From Gloeothece verrucosa PCC 7822 (lineage in GTDB: Bacteria > Cyanobacteriota > Cyanobacteriia > Cyanobacteriales > Microcystaceae): DNA of 64,000 nt. Of this stretch, positions 44,901-53,375 are shown one piece after another. A program made the translations under genes and the position numbers. The stretch lies in the NCBI RefSeq assembly GCF_000147335.1, contig NC_014533.1, positions 62,001-126,000 of the forward strand. The letters run 5' to 3'. Within the stretch, counting starts at the first letter, position 1; each line of letters starts with the position of its first letter. The notes under the pieces were generated by a model. That model was not told the origin of the DNA. It ran no database searches and saw nothing but the letters and a program-made list of their open reading frames with translations.

Positions 44901-47900
44901 GGCGATGGTGATTTTAATGATACAACAGGATTCACAGGACAATTAAGCATAGATATTATCGCTCCAAGTCCGACAGATGGAATTTTGACAATACAAGACC
45001 TAAGTAAAGTTAATTTTACTTACGAACTGAATCCAAAAAAATCTTCTATTGAAACAGAACAACCTCCTTTTGACTTTAATGTTTTACTGGGATTAGAACT
45101 GAGTTTAGGCACAAATGACCTACCAAGTTTAGACGCTAATTTAATTATTAAATGGGATAAATTAGACAGCGATAATAATCAACCTTTGATTAAACTCACA
45201 AATATTAAACTAGATTTAGGAAATTTTCTCAGAGATACTGTAGGTTCATACGTTAAAAATGTTGATAGCTATATCGAACCAGTACGCCCAATTATTGAGT
45301 TTCTGCAATCAGAAGTGCCTATTGTTTCCCAAGTTTCTCAGTTAGTTGGCCTGGGTAAAACTACCGTTTTGGATATCATAGGTTTATTTGCTGACTCAGA
45401 CGATTTTGAGGATGCTAAACGCTTAATAGAAGTGGTAGCAGGAATTAGTAAATATACAAAAATTTTGAAGGAGTTCTTAGACAATACAAATTTCTATGAT
45501 TTTGATGATCTAATTTTTAATAATCAAACAGGTAATTTCGAAACAGGTAATTTGGAAGCAAAAACAAAATCATCTCTAAAAAACCAAGTCTTACCGAATA
45601 TTTTTAGTGAACTTGGCAGTGAGTTAAAAATTACCTTCCCAATTTTTGATAAGCCTATGGATAATTTGATTAAACTCCTTTCAGGTAAGACAAATTTTGA
45701 GATACTTAAATGGGGCTTACCAAAACTTGATATAAACTTCCCCTATCGTTATCGGTACGGACCTATCTATCCTCCTTATCCGATTTATGCTACCTTCGGC
45801 GGCAGACTAGGATTTTTAGTAGATTTATCGGTGGTATTAGATGGATCAGGCATAAAAAGTGGCAATGTTTTAAATGGGTTATATTTCAATGATTTAGATG
45901 AAAACAATAACGATATACCCGAATTAGGATTAAGTGTTGCCTTCACGGCGGGGGCTGAAGTTTATCTTCCTTCTATTCCCTATTTGCAAAGACTTGAATT
46001 GTCCATAGGCATAGAAGGAGGAATAGAAGCAAATATCTTTGGTAATTGGAATGATCCTAATCATGATGGCAAAGTTTACTATCAAGAAATTCTCAAAAAT
46101 GCGCGTCGTAACTGGCTACGAGTGTTAGATTTTGAGGGAGAATTAGCCGCTTTCTTAGACTCCTATGCCAAAATTGTTTTGAATCTTGATTTTGGGAAAA
46201 AAGTTACTCTTTTAGATAAAACAATTACTTTGGCCAAAGTATCTTTATATAAATTCAAGTTAGCTGGCGACGAAAATAGTTCCCCTTCTCCATCAGAACA
46301 ACCAGAAACAAACCCTACCCTCGGTCACTATAGTACAGGAGAAGGAGAAGATGCCGGTATTGAAAAAGGAAGCCTCATTGTTCACGTTGGCCGCTTTGCC
46401 AATTTGCGGCAACCCGGAGTAAGCGTAGATACGGCAGAACAAGTCTACATTACTCGCTTAAAATCAGGGGCCTTAGAAGTTCATACGGGTTTCCGTTCTG
46501 ACTACCGCCAGCAGTCTAGCGATCCTCATACCACCGGTTCAGTACAAGTGTTTGGTGATGACCCCAATGAAGCGATCCCCACTAAGATTTATATTGATTT
46601 GGCAGAGGGCGATGATTTAATTGAAATTGATCAGTTAGTTACGGCTGAGACAATTATCTTGGGGGGTAATGGCGATGATACGATACTAATCAGAACCACT
46701 ACAGACCCCTTAAGCGGCAAAACTTTAAATCATTATGTTGAAGGAGGCGCGGGTAATGACCGGATTACCTCTAGTATTGGCAATGATACGATTATTGGTG
46801 GCGTTTCCTCGATTAATCCTATAGCGGCTGATGGTAATGACATCATTGTCGGTGGTGGAGGAAATGACCTTATCTTTGGCGATAATGGCCGAATTCTTCA
46901 AAATGGTCAAACCGTGATCATCCTGCAAACCGGAGAGGCAATTAATACTCGCCTTGAAACTATCGCTACCAGTGATGGCGGCAACGATGTGATCTTTGTG
47001 GGTGGAGGAAATGATACCGTTATGGGAGGTATCGGGAATGATCATATTAGCGGCGCAGACAATAATGCAGGTGAAGATATCATTTTTGGCGATAACGGAC
47101 AAATTGATTACCTGGGTCAGAATTTACAAGAAATTAAAAGCATCGATGCAATAAATAGCGGCAATGATCGCATCTATGCAAAATTGGGTAATGACATCGT
47201 CATCGGCGGTGGAGGAGATGACTATATAGAAGCCGGTAAAAAAGATGAGTCTATAGAAGGCATTGACGGAGAGGATATCATCTTTGGCGATCATGGGCGC
47301 ATTGAATTTGACGATCATGGACCCATTAAATATGGTCAAAAACAAATTACTCATTTAATTAGCACTGACTTTGATCATGGCGGCAATGATACCATCGATG
47401 TAGGTTTTAATAAAGACTTTGCGGCTGGTGGTGGTGGAAATGATCAAATTCTCAATCAAGGTGATGATGATGAAATCTTCTTTGGCGATCAAGGAGAGGT
47501 GAAAGCAGATTTAATTGTTTCTCTCTCGGCCACTACTGACGGCGATGATTTAATACAGGGTGCCGGTGGAAATGACTCCCTTCTTGCTGGTGGAGGTAAT
47601 GATAATGTCGAAGGAGTCGAAGGAGAAGATATTATCTTTGGCGATCATGGACGCATAGAATCTGTTAACAACATTGTTACTCGTTTAATTAGTACCGACT
47701 TTGCTAATGGAGGAAACGATCAAATCGCAGCCGGTACAGAAAAAGATATCGTTTTTGGTGGCGCGAAGAACGATATTATTACTAATAACGACGATAATAG
47801 TCCAGATATTATCTATGGCGATCAAGGCTATTGGGAGGCTAATCTTATTAGTAATGTCAGCGATAAAAATGATGGAAATGATCGCATTTTTAGCGAAGGA

Positions 47901-48107
47901 GGAGACGATATTATCCTAGCCGGTGGTGCTAAAGATTATGTGGAAAGCGGCAACAATTTAGATATTATCTTCGGCGATCATGGAATCGTTACTCGTCAAA
48001 ATAATGTCATTATCCGCATCGAAACGTCCGAGTCTAAGAGTGGAGATAATGATACATTATTAGCGGGGAACGATGATGATACCGTTTTGGGTGGGCCCCA
48101 ACAGTGA
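38967..48107 (+). CDS. Giant RTX adhesin-like protein, 5' part (before frameshift)
   Basis: This frame encodes 3046 residues. Its first half has no signal peptide. Four or more repeats resembling the Flagellin_IN domain lie at about residues 635-1130, each about 125 residues with GRGI/GVR, then an INLKDGS-type strand, TVGDII-type helix and LGILG near the end. A helical Leu/Gln/Asn-rich part follows (about 1250-1580), then a beta-rich part to about 2500 with EF-hand-like loops (DVDQDGKI, DYNGDGDFND, DPNHDGKVYYQE). From about 2545 RTX nonapeptides (GGNGDDTI) alternate with an IFGDHGRI-type motif. The frame ends prematurely in VLGGPQQ at an extra base; the coding continues in the next entry. Likely a type I-secreted surface or adhesion protein. 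Confidence 0.8.
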   Translation: MDSFSIDIQNFNQIISEPVDIINPVSSILTNNLILPGFIQLTTPQIEGISQITSINPSNTIISQSTYVNSNDKNNLLPNGNDSLLGINNNVNTFNRSITELEQTTILDGLNSFTEWVDNLEKVQKINDLLSPNPSLSILTLEKSINKTFDFSNAFQNGLVNPIKNYFLGVSPTVEGLLSLFKTLSTKIGDINITVDPTLVSGEETENNLEFHLKWIVDATQTSQFKLQSNSEKIRLNTNENTLLDLMGQFALDFSFGVENNLSNPTFYLNFNDLSITGAAKTDTLNTSLNLGFLQANVKNLHLDLSGEANVNFIDPNNNNKITLSELQSTPISQLINITPSGSLNVELPIELGASKSISSITIKDDNLLDETQANVVYSSPQIENFVNFDINKVQNILGTVEQGAEKLISQINLENNIPYLKQNFENIISFSENISKLKRSIIENSVTGTADISNGKITEDAVFYLAINNDIQHPVGIKVFKDDSNQTIDDLVDDINTAFEQARLKNVVEAFSREGKIGIRTFDLNDQFTLINSKPTTVNELGLQDQLFSEQKLFPFATLWNLYDIDVSQNGILVNFNLSHTLKNNISFDFTQAIDTNIGQLNLTSDSQGEIEATANLNLIMKIDLNAVGDNFDLNENTPLSSLNDGRGIAIDPQNSNTLNDITISLRDGTVAEVDLNKAETVGDIIKLIETNSLLLNKIDVEIVNDSTEINLNKSLKFKDLTSGNNQFSIIAVPGHLAGFSLGILGTDSLPVITGENIGSDLSPETLLSNLNNKTGVRVIESLPDIQINLKDGSHFTVDFNLNPNSTLNDIIDAINKTTDNKVIAKFVSKLNPTTNQYMGMIQLEDKSSGNKLFSITEINNSLKGKDLGIIGSTSSNIFTGTPLSNYAETTPVALTYETYLSTLNRGRGVRSLENKDDLQFNLKNGDQISLKLVINDQTKIGDIINSINTVSKGAVIASLNSDLSGLQLVDNTSGKNIFTIAALNDSLAALDLGILGPSSTGIIKGKQINKPFGLDTNITEFNNGNGIRNNEAELEITLRDGSKFFVDFNTETTLAEIITTIEEASQDPENNSNRIAVSIDQNGQRLFLLDQTSGTGIFSIQALNNSLAGKDLGIIGSSVDGVIQGQTLDNDTFFNHIYIDPDSKIDITTKVTANNLNFSGSFASFKLGVNNGTADFNFTATSNIIDPTPNDLGISYSDISNTSLLVNPSYTGKGNITLPLEFKGLNQFGLETPRTDLIVNFIAENNKIIKTVKPFKFNSPISDLEEKIKSLQNFSLDDVSNLAEQVITFLDNKNLSLFNEKVPLVDQSINELLGFLNPIKERYNKYKESLDSLQNVLAEKTEKFENLIFEPSLLSQLPASVSQQLQNTLATLNKAIDNLPSGLDILKKGIQPELISAINQIQELIKSLPQQSINTIKDEIDNAINSLPFSDKLNTAKNNLFAVLDSADLNLESFNQAFDQLKIAGIDLLEHSVSEAIITLQPILVNLKTASVQEIYTIVETLNTTLDHLPAQIDKTKLLAAKNKITLAVDQVDYILLDQGIADLETAIVQLPGTDVAEFYEKIEAASGELIGNLANKAFNLLVKEIPAFGSIEEFLKNLIGFGDFHVSLGFNPDKTLVFNLDWDINASKQVPLNFSLNNPVRNFVSTEANLTVKTGANISLDFGLDLLNTTPNIYLLPTTELNLSAGFNSQINAKAGINDFIEAKLGGYVNLFNPNSSDPSDPAASFSINLKDVDQDGKIILNSNSADSIEVSNSLGVIKGEIPVLVTISGKETRIGTISISSESWTKGINIDPNLNFSQIKLTDFSDALLQAGIDKFLSVIKNTLENNILSKIPLIGDQISGKTQGFIDNLKTKINQAISTLSADFIGNEIVFNDLNLQGNFTFFTDFDLGLDFLNLLKFNSSGGVEVNLGYNLNFGIGLNKIQGFFFKLSPDKPEFDFDLTIGLTDDTKIKSKFLFLNATATNLNEAKAHIDYNGDGDFNDTTGFTGQLSIDIIAPSPTDGILTIQDLSKVNFTYELNPKKSSIETEQPPFDFNVLLGLELSLGTNDLPSLDANLIIKWDKLDSDNNQPLIKLTNIKLDLGNFLRDTVGSYVKNVDSYIEPVRPIIEFLQSEVPIVSQVSQLVGLGKTTVLDIIGLFADSDDFEDAKRLIEVVAGISKYTKILKEFLDNTNFYDFDDLIFNNQTGNFETGNLEAKTKSSLKNQVLPNIFSELGSELKITFPIFDKPMDNLIKLLSGKTNFEILKWGLPKLDINFPYRYRYGPIYPPYPIYATFGGRLGFLVDLSVVLDGSGIKSGNVLNGLYFNDLDENNNDIPELGLSVAFTAGAEVYLPSIPYLQRLELSIGIEGGIEANIFGNWNDPNHDGKVYYQEILKNARRNWLRVLDFEGELAAFLDSYAKIVLNLDFGKKVTLLDKTITLAKVSLYKFKLAGDENSSPSPSEQPETNPTLGHYSTGEGEDAGIEKGSLIVHVGRFANLRQPGVSVDTAEQVYITRLKSGALEVHTGFRSDYRQQSSDPHTTGSVQVFGDDPNEAIPTKIYIDLAEGDDLIEIDQLVTAETIILGGNGDDTILIRTTTDPLSGKTLNHYVEGGAGNDRITSSIGNDTIIGGVSSINPIAADGNDIIVGGGGNDLIFGDNGRILQNGQTVIILQTGEAINTRLETIATSDGGNDVIFVGGGNDTVMGGIGNDHISGADNNAGEDIIFGDNGQIDYLGQNLQEIKSIDAINSGNDRIYAKLGNDIVIGGGGDDYIEAGKKDESIEGIDGEDIIFGDHGRIEFDDHGPIKYGQKQITHLISTDFDHGGNDTIDVGFNKDFAAGGGGNDQILNQGDDDEIFFGDQGEVKADLIVSLSATTDGDDLIQGAGGNDSLLAGGGNDNVEGVEGEDIIFGDHGRIESVNNIVTRLISTDFANGGNDQIAAGTEKDIVFGGAKNDIITNNDDNSPDIIYGDQGYWEANLISNVSDKNDGNDRIFSEGGDDIILAGGAKDYVESGNNLDIIFGDHGIVTRQNNVIIRIETSESKSGDNDTLLAGNDDDTVLGGPQQ

Positions 48108-50898
48108 TTATATTAGCGGTGATACAGATCAGGATGGAGATGATATTGTCATCGGTGACCAAGGATACTGGACTCCTGAAGTAATCATCTCTCAATCTGA
48201 TGCTAACAGTAACCCTGACGGTAACGATACGATTTTTACTAATGGAGGAAATGATATTATATTAGGCAGCGATGGAAGAGATTATATCGAGGCAGACAGA
48301 GGTTTAGATGTCATTACTGGAGATTACGCTATCATTAACCATAATGGAAAAACCGTTCTCAGAATTAATACAATTGAAGTAGAAAAAGGGAATGATGACT
48401 TTATCCATAGCGGCGATAATAATGACACTGTTTTAGGCGGGACAAACAATGATACTATTTTCGGCGGGAATGATAGCGGCAACGATATTTTATTAGGAGA
48501 TAATGGAACCGTCGTTAATAATGATAAAAGTGGACAAAGTAATGATATCTTTAGCCATTCTCCGTTATTTGGGGGTTTAGATAGAATTGCTGGCGGCCAG
48601 GGAAATGATATCATTATTGGCGGTTCTGGAGGGAAAGATACCACTGATAAAACCGCTACCACTATGACAGGTAAAAGCGGCGATGGACTCACAGGAAATG
48701 AAGGAAATGATATAGTGATCGGAGATAATGCCTATATCACCCGCAACTCTAGCAACCAAATTGAAAAAATTGAAACAACTTACACAAACTATGGCGGCGA
48801 TGATTACATTTTAGGAGAAAAAGGAACAGATTATCTCATAGGAGGATTTGGAAAAGATAGTCTAGGCGGTGGTGAAAATACAGATATACTTTTAGGCGAC
48901 AATGCTTACTTTGATTACACCCTTGATAAAAATCTGAGTACCCTAGATTTTGTCACCACTACAGAAATTACCCTAGGAGATAATGACACATTAAATGGCG
49001 ATCAACAGAATGATATTCTTATCGGTGGAAAGCTGAATGATATGATTGACGGTGGAACAGGTAATGACACCATCGCCGGTGATAACGCCTCAATTCGGCG
49101 GCGCAATAATACCCTCAATCCTCGAATACGGGTTTTGAGTGGTGAAATAATTTATGATGCTAATGGCAATCCTCAAATTACTTCTGAAAGCCAACCTGAT
49201 CTGCTATCTCCTTCTCAATATGAAATTGAACTCCTGGATGCTTCAACTATTCCCAATTCTATTTCTTACGGAAATGATTATATTGCAGGAGGAGCCAATG
49301 ATGATATGATTTTTGGGCAACAAGGAAATGATACGATCCAAGGCGATAGTACCACCACGCAAAAAGTTAGCCCAACTCAAGCTTCTATTGAAAGTAAAAA
49401 TGATGGAGATGACTATATAGAAGGGGGAAGTGGTAAAGACTTAATTTTTGGTAATCTTGGACAAGATGATATTATTGGCGGAAATTCCAACCTATTTAAT
49501 AAAAATACCACCAGCCGCCTTGATGGTGAAGATACTATTTTTGGCGGCGCAGGAACACAAATCAGCCGTAATCATCAAGGAAATTCCTCTCCTGAAGGAC
49601 ATACTAGGGATGCAGATGTAATAGTAGGAGACAATGGCAATATTTTCCGTCTAGTGGGAATCAATGGCGTAAATGGAGGAAAATATCTCACCTTTAATTA
49701 TGACAACTATAGTAGCCAATTAAAATTGATTCCTCGGGCTGTTGAAAAACTCGATTATAATCATGAGAGTGATAGCCCAAACCTAGGAGGTAACGACCTT
49801 ATTTATGGTGAATCAGGAGATGATGAAATTTATGGCATGACTGGCGATGATATCATTTTTGGCAATGGACAAGATGATAATCTTATCGGTGGAATAGGCA
49901 ATGATCGAATCTACGGAGGAACGGGAGAAGACGGAATTCTTGGCGACGAGGGGCAAATTTCCACCAGTCGTAATGGGCAAATTGAACCTCTTTATGGAAT
50001 TCTCACGCCTAATGTACAACAAACTTTAAGTATTGCTAATACCCTTATCGGTACAGTCATTAATCCCGTAAATCGTCTCAGAAAAGATGTAAATTTATTA
50101 GCCTACAATTTTGGAGGAAATGATGTCATTTATGGCGGCTTAGGCGATGATTCTTTACATGGAGGCGCGGGAGATGACGCTATCTCTGGTGCTGAAGCTT
50201 TACCTGAGTTTTATAATAGTAATCCCATCACGAACTTTAATCCTCTTGGCTACAATCCGCAAACTCGAAAACTGGCGGCTTATAATGCAAGTAATCCTCG
50301 TCAAAAAATTCCTAACTTTTTGCTAAACTTTGAAGCTTTTGTCATCAATCCTACTACTCTAGCAATAGAAAAAGTTAATGATGGTAATGATAGAATCTTT
50401 GGAGATATAGGAAATGATTGGTTAGTAGGAGGAACCCAAAACGATAACCTCTTTGGCGGCTTAGGAGATGATGTTCTTAATGCTGATGATAATCATGAGA
50501 CTAATAATAAACTCAATAACCAACCTGATAATTTAGAATATGCTGATGCTGACTTTGCCTTTGGAGGAGGAGGATTAGATGTTTTAATTGCTAATACTGG
50601 TAAAGATAGATTATTTGACTGGGTTAATAATTTTAACACTTACATTGTCCCCTTTGAATTCTATGAATCTCCTGTAGTTAACCGTTTTATTTCTCCGGAA
50701 ATCGTTCAATTTTTACAAGGATTAGGATATGCTAGTGGGGCAGATAAAAACAAACCTGAACCGCAAGGAGAACTAGGATTAGTGACTGAAACAGACCCTG
50801 AATGGCTTGCTCAACAGGGCGACCCCCGCGACCCTATGGGAAATTTAATCAATGTTCCTATTGATACTTTAGGAGAAATCGAAACGAATAAGAAATAA
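48073..50898 (+). CDS. Giant RTX adhesin-like protein, 3' part (after frameshift)
   Basis: The frame holds 941 codons. The first eight or so (MMIPFWVG) are the out-of-frame reading of the upstream RTX motif, so the true continuation starts at about 48095 with PNSDYISGDTDQDGDDIVIG. RTX repeats continue (GGTNNDTIFGGN, GGTGNDTIAGDN, GGLGDDSLHGGAGDD) until about residue 860. The tail is free of repeats (EFYESPVVNRFISPEIVQFL), acidic and hydrophilic, a position typical for a type I secretion signal. Removing one C from GGGCCCC at 48091-48097 fuses this to the preceding frame and gives a protein of about 3,975 residues. No own start signal is apparent, so it would be untranslated if the frameshift is real. 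Confidence 0.75.
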   Translation: MMIPFWVGPNSDYISGDTDQDGDDIVIGDQGYWTPEVIISQSDANSNPDGNDTIFTNGGNDIILGSDGRDYIEADRGLDVITGDYAIINHNGKTVLRINTIEVEKGNDDFIHSGDNNDTVLGGTNNDTIFGGNDSGNDILLGDNGTVVNNDKSGQSNDIFSHSPLFGGLDRIAGGQGNDIIIGGSGGKDTTDKTATTMTGKSGDGLTGNEGNDIVIGDNAYITRNSSNQIEKIETTYTNYGGDDYILGEKGTDYLIGGFGKDSLGGGENTDILLGDNAYFDYTLDKNLSTLDFVTTTEITLGDNDTLNGDQQNDILIGGKLNDMIDGGTGNDTIAGDNASIRRRNNTLNPRIRVLSGEIIYDANGNPQITSESQPDLLSPSQYEIELLDASTIPNSISYGNDYIAGGANDDMIFGQQGNDTIQGDSTTTQKVSPTQASIESKNDGDDYIEGGSGKDLIFGNLGQDDIIGGNSNLFNKNTTSRLDGEDTIFGGAGTQISRNHQGNSSPEGHTRDADVIVGDNGNIFRLVGINGVNGGKYLTFNYDNYSSQLKLIPRAVEKLDYNHESDSPNLGGNDLIYGESGDDEIYGMTGDDIIFGNGQDDNLIGGIGNDRIYGGTGEDGILGDEGQISTSRNGQIEPLYGILTPNVQQTLSIANTLIGTVINPVNRLRKDVNLLAYNFGGNDVIYGGLGDDSLHGGAGDDAISGAEALPEFYNSNPITNFNPLGYNPQTRKLAAYNASNPRQKIPNFLLNFEAFVINPTTLAIEKVNDGNDRIFGDIGNDWLVGGTQNDNLFGGLGDDVLNADDNHETNNKLNNQPDNLEYADADFAFGGGGLDVLIANTGKDRLFDWVNNFNTYIVPFEFYESPVVNRFISPEIVQFLQGLGYASGADKNKPEPQGELGLVTETDPEWLAQQGDPRDPMGNLINVPIDTLGEIETNKK

Positions 50899-50950
50899 AT
50901 ATTGTTGAGAATTTAACGGGTTTTTATCTAACAAAAAAGGTAAGAAAAAA

Positions 50951-51793
50951 ATGAAAAAATATTTATCGTATTTATCGGTTATTTCCCTTAGCTTGTTGGG
51001 TTCTTTGGGTGGGATCAGTCTAACTCCTTTAGCGGCTAATGCACAACTGAGTATTAAATTAGAGGCTACGGTAAGCGCAGATAATCATTATGGACTATTT
51101 GTAGGTAATCAAGATGCCAGCGATCTTTTACTAATTGGAAGAAATGAAAAAGGTCCTTTTCATATTCCTGATACCATTCCGCCGGTTCCTAATGAAATTC
51201 CTGACCATCCTTTATTTTTTAATTGGGAAGGGGCAGAAAGCTGGTTAAAAATTTTATACAAAAAATATAAATATATTTACATGGTTGTTTGGGGAGATGA
51301 AGCTGTACACGAGGGATGGTTAGGAAAAGTTGCTTTAACTTTTACTTGTAAAACACGTGACTGTTTTGGCACAACTATTGTTGAAAAAAAGGAATTTTTT
51401 TCTTCAGATGAAAGTTGGGAATATTTAATTAGTTATCACCTTTATCCAGGCGATTTTGGCGAAGTGCCTAGTAATTCCGAAATTCATGAAGAAGTTTCTT
51501 CTGCTAACAATAATAGCTTATGGATGCCAGCTATTGCTTTAGGCAGTAACGATGGTACAACCTTGCCTTGGAAACATATTACAGGGATTGATAACAATAT
51601 TTTAATCTTAGATGCTTTTACACCCGATAATTATTATAGAATTTTTAGACAGGAAATGTCTTGCATCGAATGTAACTCTGAACCAATTGAATGTGTACCA
51701 GAACCGTCGATGATTTTGGGAATATTGATGGCATCAAGTTTAGGTGTTTTTTTTAAGCTGTATGGAATTTCAAACAAATTAACACAACAATAA
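50951..51793 (+). CDS. PEP-CTERM sorting-domain protein
   Basis: The protein has 280 residues. A signal peptide (hydrophobic 7-29, ANA cleavage) opens the chain. The C-terminus carries the sorting signal VPEPSMILGILMASSLGVFF followed by a few polar residues, the target of an exosortase/EpsH-type enzyme (none in this window). The middle part contains a Cys pair region (TCKTRDCFG) and an acidic chain without a recognised fold. It starts 52 bp after the adhesin gene and probably shares its transcript, suggesting a surface or matrix role. AAGG lies upstream of the ATG. Confidence 0.82.
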   Translation: MKKYLSYLSVISLSLLGSLGGISLTPLAANAQLSIKLEATVSADNHYGLFVGNQDASDLLLIGRNEKGPFHIPDTIPPVPNEIPDHPLFFNWEGAESWLKILYKKYKYIYMVVWGDEAVHEGWLGKVALTFTCKTRDCFGTTIVEKKEFFSSDESWEYLISYHLYPGDFGEVPSNSEIHEEVSSANNNSLWMPAIALGSNDGTTLPWKHITGIDNNILILDAFTPDNYYRIFRQEMSCIECNSEPIECVPEPSMILGILMASSLGVFFKLYGISNKLTQQ

Positions 51794-51797
51794 ACCT

Positions 51798-51872
51798 CCT
51801 GGACAGAAATCAAGCTCTCTGTATTAAGAAATGTAAAACTCTCCTAGCTCTTACTCATTGCTTTTTCCCGAT
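51798..51872. repeat. MITE-B remnant
   Basis: CTCCTGGACAGAAATCAAGC and TATTAAGAAATGTAAAACTC match the left half of MITE-B. The copy ends just before the next small gene. Confidence 0.5.
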
Positions 51873-51876
51873 TCCT

Positions 51877-52164
51877 ATGACCCGAAAAACTTTTTTAGTA
51901 TTATCTTATGTACAGACTATTTTTTTTATCTTAGTTTTCCTTTATGGAGCTATCAAAATAGTTTGGCTAGATAAAGGAGGAGCTTATGGCATAAGCGGCT
52001 TTATCTTCTTAATTTTTTATCTTCCTTCTTTACTGCTGCTAATTCCAGACATTTTACTGATTGTAAAAAGCTCAGTTCTTTCACACAGGCAAAGAATAGG
52101 AGGCTATTTTTTTCACGTGGCTGCTATTGCTTGGAGCATATTTTTGATTCATCTTGCTTTTTAA
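51877..52164 (+). CDS. Small three-span membrane protein, unknown
   Basis: The protein has 95 residues with three hydrophobic segments (about 7-27, 38-62, 74-93) and a short basic loop (SHRQRIGG). No family is recognised. The ATG lacks a clear ribosome site and the gene lies between two MITE-B sequences, so expression is uncertain. It may be read with the PEP-CTERM gene. Confidence 0.5.
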   Translation: MTRKTFLVLSYVQTIFFILVFLYGAIKIVWLDKGGAYGISGFIFLIFYLPSLLLLIPDILLIVKSSVLSHRQRIGGYFFHVAAIAWSIFLIHLAF

Positions 52165-52196
52165 AAGAGAGCCTGTAAGGTGGGCATAAATAAATT

Positions 52197-52325
52197 AAGT
52201 ACCTGGACACAATTAAAGTTAACTGTGTGATTAGGGAACACCGGATCTGGGAACAGGGAACAGGTAAGACTTTCAAGGTTTTTACATTTTTTAACATAAA
52301 GTGCTTTATTTATGTCCAGGTACTT
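52197..52325. repeat. MITE-B copy 3
   Basis: AAGTACCTGGACA and TGTCCAGGTACTT ends are both intact. The inside is nearly the same as copy 1 (ACACAATTAAAGTTAACTGT), with GGGAACACCGG in the centre. Confidence 0.85.
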
Positions 52326-52451
52326 AACACTTTTATTAAGTCTTAAAAATAGCTCAATTCCTTACCTATTAGCTGCTTGCACCTCGCATAGCCGAACTGT
52401 TCGCTCTCTCTGTTTTAGCCTTAATGAAAACCCACCTATTTAATATCTAAT

Positions 52452-52931
52452 TCAACGGCATCCCGACGCAGAAAGCACATAAGTTTTTCCCACAGCATTT
52501 AATTCGCCGACATAGACATTAACTTGATAGGGAGTTTGATTAGCTCTCGGAGTAGCTGTTATATGCAAAGGCTTTCCTGCCGCTAAAGAAACTGTATTAT
52601 CATAAACTTTATCTGCTGTATCATCGCTATATTTTAAATTCACTTTAATCGTATATTTGCCTCCGTCAGAAGGAACGATAGTTGAAATATAACGGTTAAA
52701 AGAAACACCGTTGTCTACAGCAAAATCTGTATTCCAGTTAGTTCTAAAAGCAATGGATGCTCCTGGCGGCGTAACGGTTTTTTTAACAGTAGTACCTTGT
52801 GTTCCGTCGTCTCCCACTACCGCCAGAGGAGTACAGGTATTAGCGGCTTTTATGCCTAAACTAGAACCTAGTAATGTACCAGATATAGCTAATAGTCCTA
52901 AACCCAAGAAAATTATCAGTGAATGCATCAT
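52452..52931 (-). CDS. Membrane-anchored or secreted hypothetical protein
   Basis: The protein has 159 residues from the ATG at 52931, chosen because AGAGGATAAA precedes it; the longer frame starts at a TTG. It begins with a hydrophobic segment (SLIIFLGLGLLAISGTLLG) that can serve as anchor or signal. The remainder (about 40-159) is Thr/Val-rich and looks like a beta-sandwich, with one Cys near the mature start and one two residues from the end that may form a disulfide. No family is recognised. It is alone and faces the MgtC gene divergently, across a spacer with a MITE-A copy. Confidence 0.6.
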   Translation of the reverse strand: MMHSLIIFLGLGLLAISGTLLGSSLGIKAANTCTPLAVVGDDGTQGTTVKKTVTPPGASIAFRTNWNTDFAVDNGVSFNRYISTIVPSDGGKYTIKVNLKYSDDTADKVYDNTVSLAAGKPLHITATPRANQTPYQVNVYVGELNAVGKTYVLSASGCR

Positions 52932-53222
52932 TTTATCCTCTAAAAACTCAACTGTTTGGTTAAAAAACTTTTTTAGTCCCAATTGAAAAGGGTAGATATT
53001 ACTCTTTTAATATTTTTGTTCTATCCTTTCATCATTTTTTAGATAGAACTATGAATAATAATTTTTAAGACTTTAGATAGATATTTAAAATTTATAGCTT
53101 ACTAAAAAATATTTCAAAATAAATAAAAATTTTCCTTCTTTGGGAACAGTTTATTATATAAGTTTATTTACTATACTGAGTTATTCTGAAAAATTAGAGT
53201 AAACAATTATTTTAATATAAAT

Positions 53223-53334
53223 GGGACTTACGCACTCTCCACGAAATCATTAGGGTTTGAGATTGTCCGCGATCCTTCGCAAGGCTGGCTTGGGACATAA
53301 AATCGTTGTTTTTAATTAGAGTGCGTAAGTCCTA
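53223..53334. repeat. MITE-A copy 11
   Basis: GGACTTACGCACTCTCC at the left and GAGTGCGTAAGTCCTA at the right, common orientation. It lies between the divergent hypothetical gene and the MgtC gene. The rest of that spacer shows nothing else. Confidence 0.85.
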
Positions 53335-53375
53335 ATAAAAACTCAGGCAAAGTTAAGTAGAATTTTAAATGATTA

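Noticed and set aside
46725..48692. Several minus-strand frames of 70-125 codons opposite the RTX region
   Set aside because: They arise from the periodic codon pattern of the RTX repeats (antisense of GGNDxI) and have no independent features.
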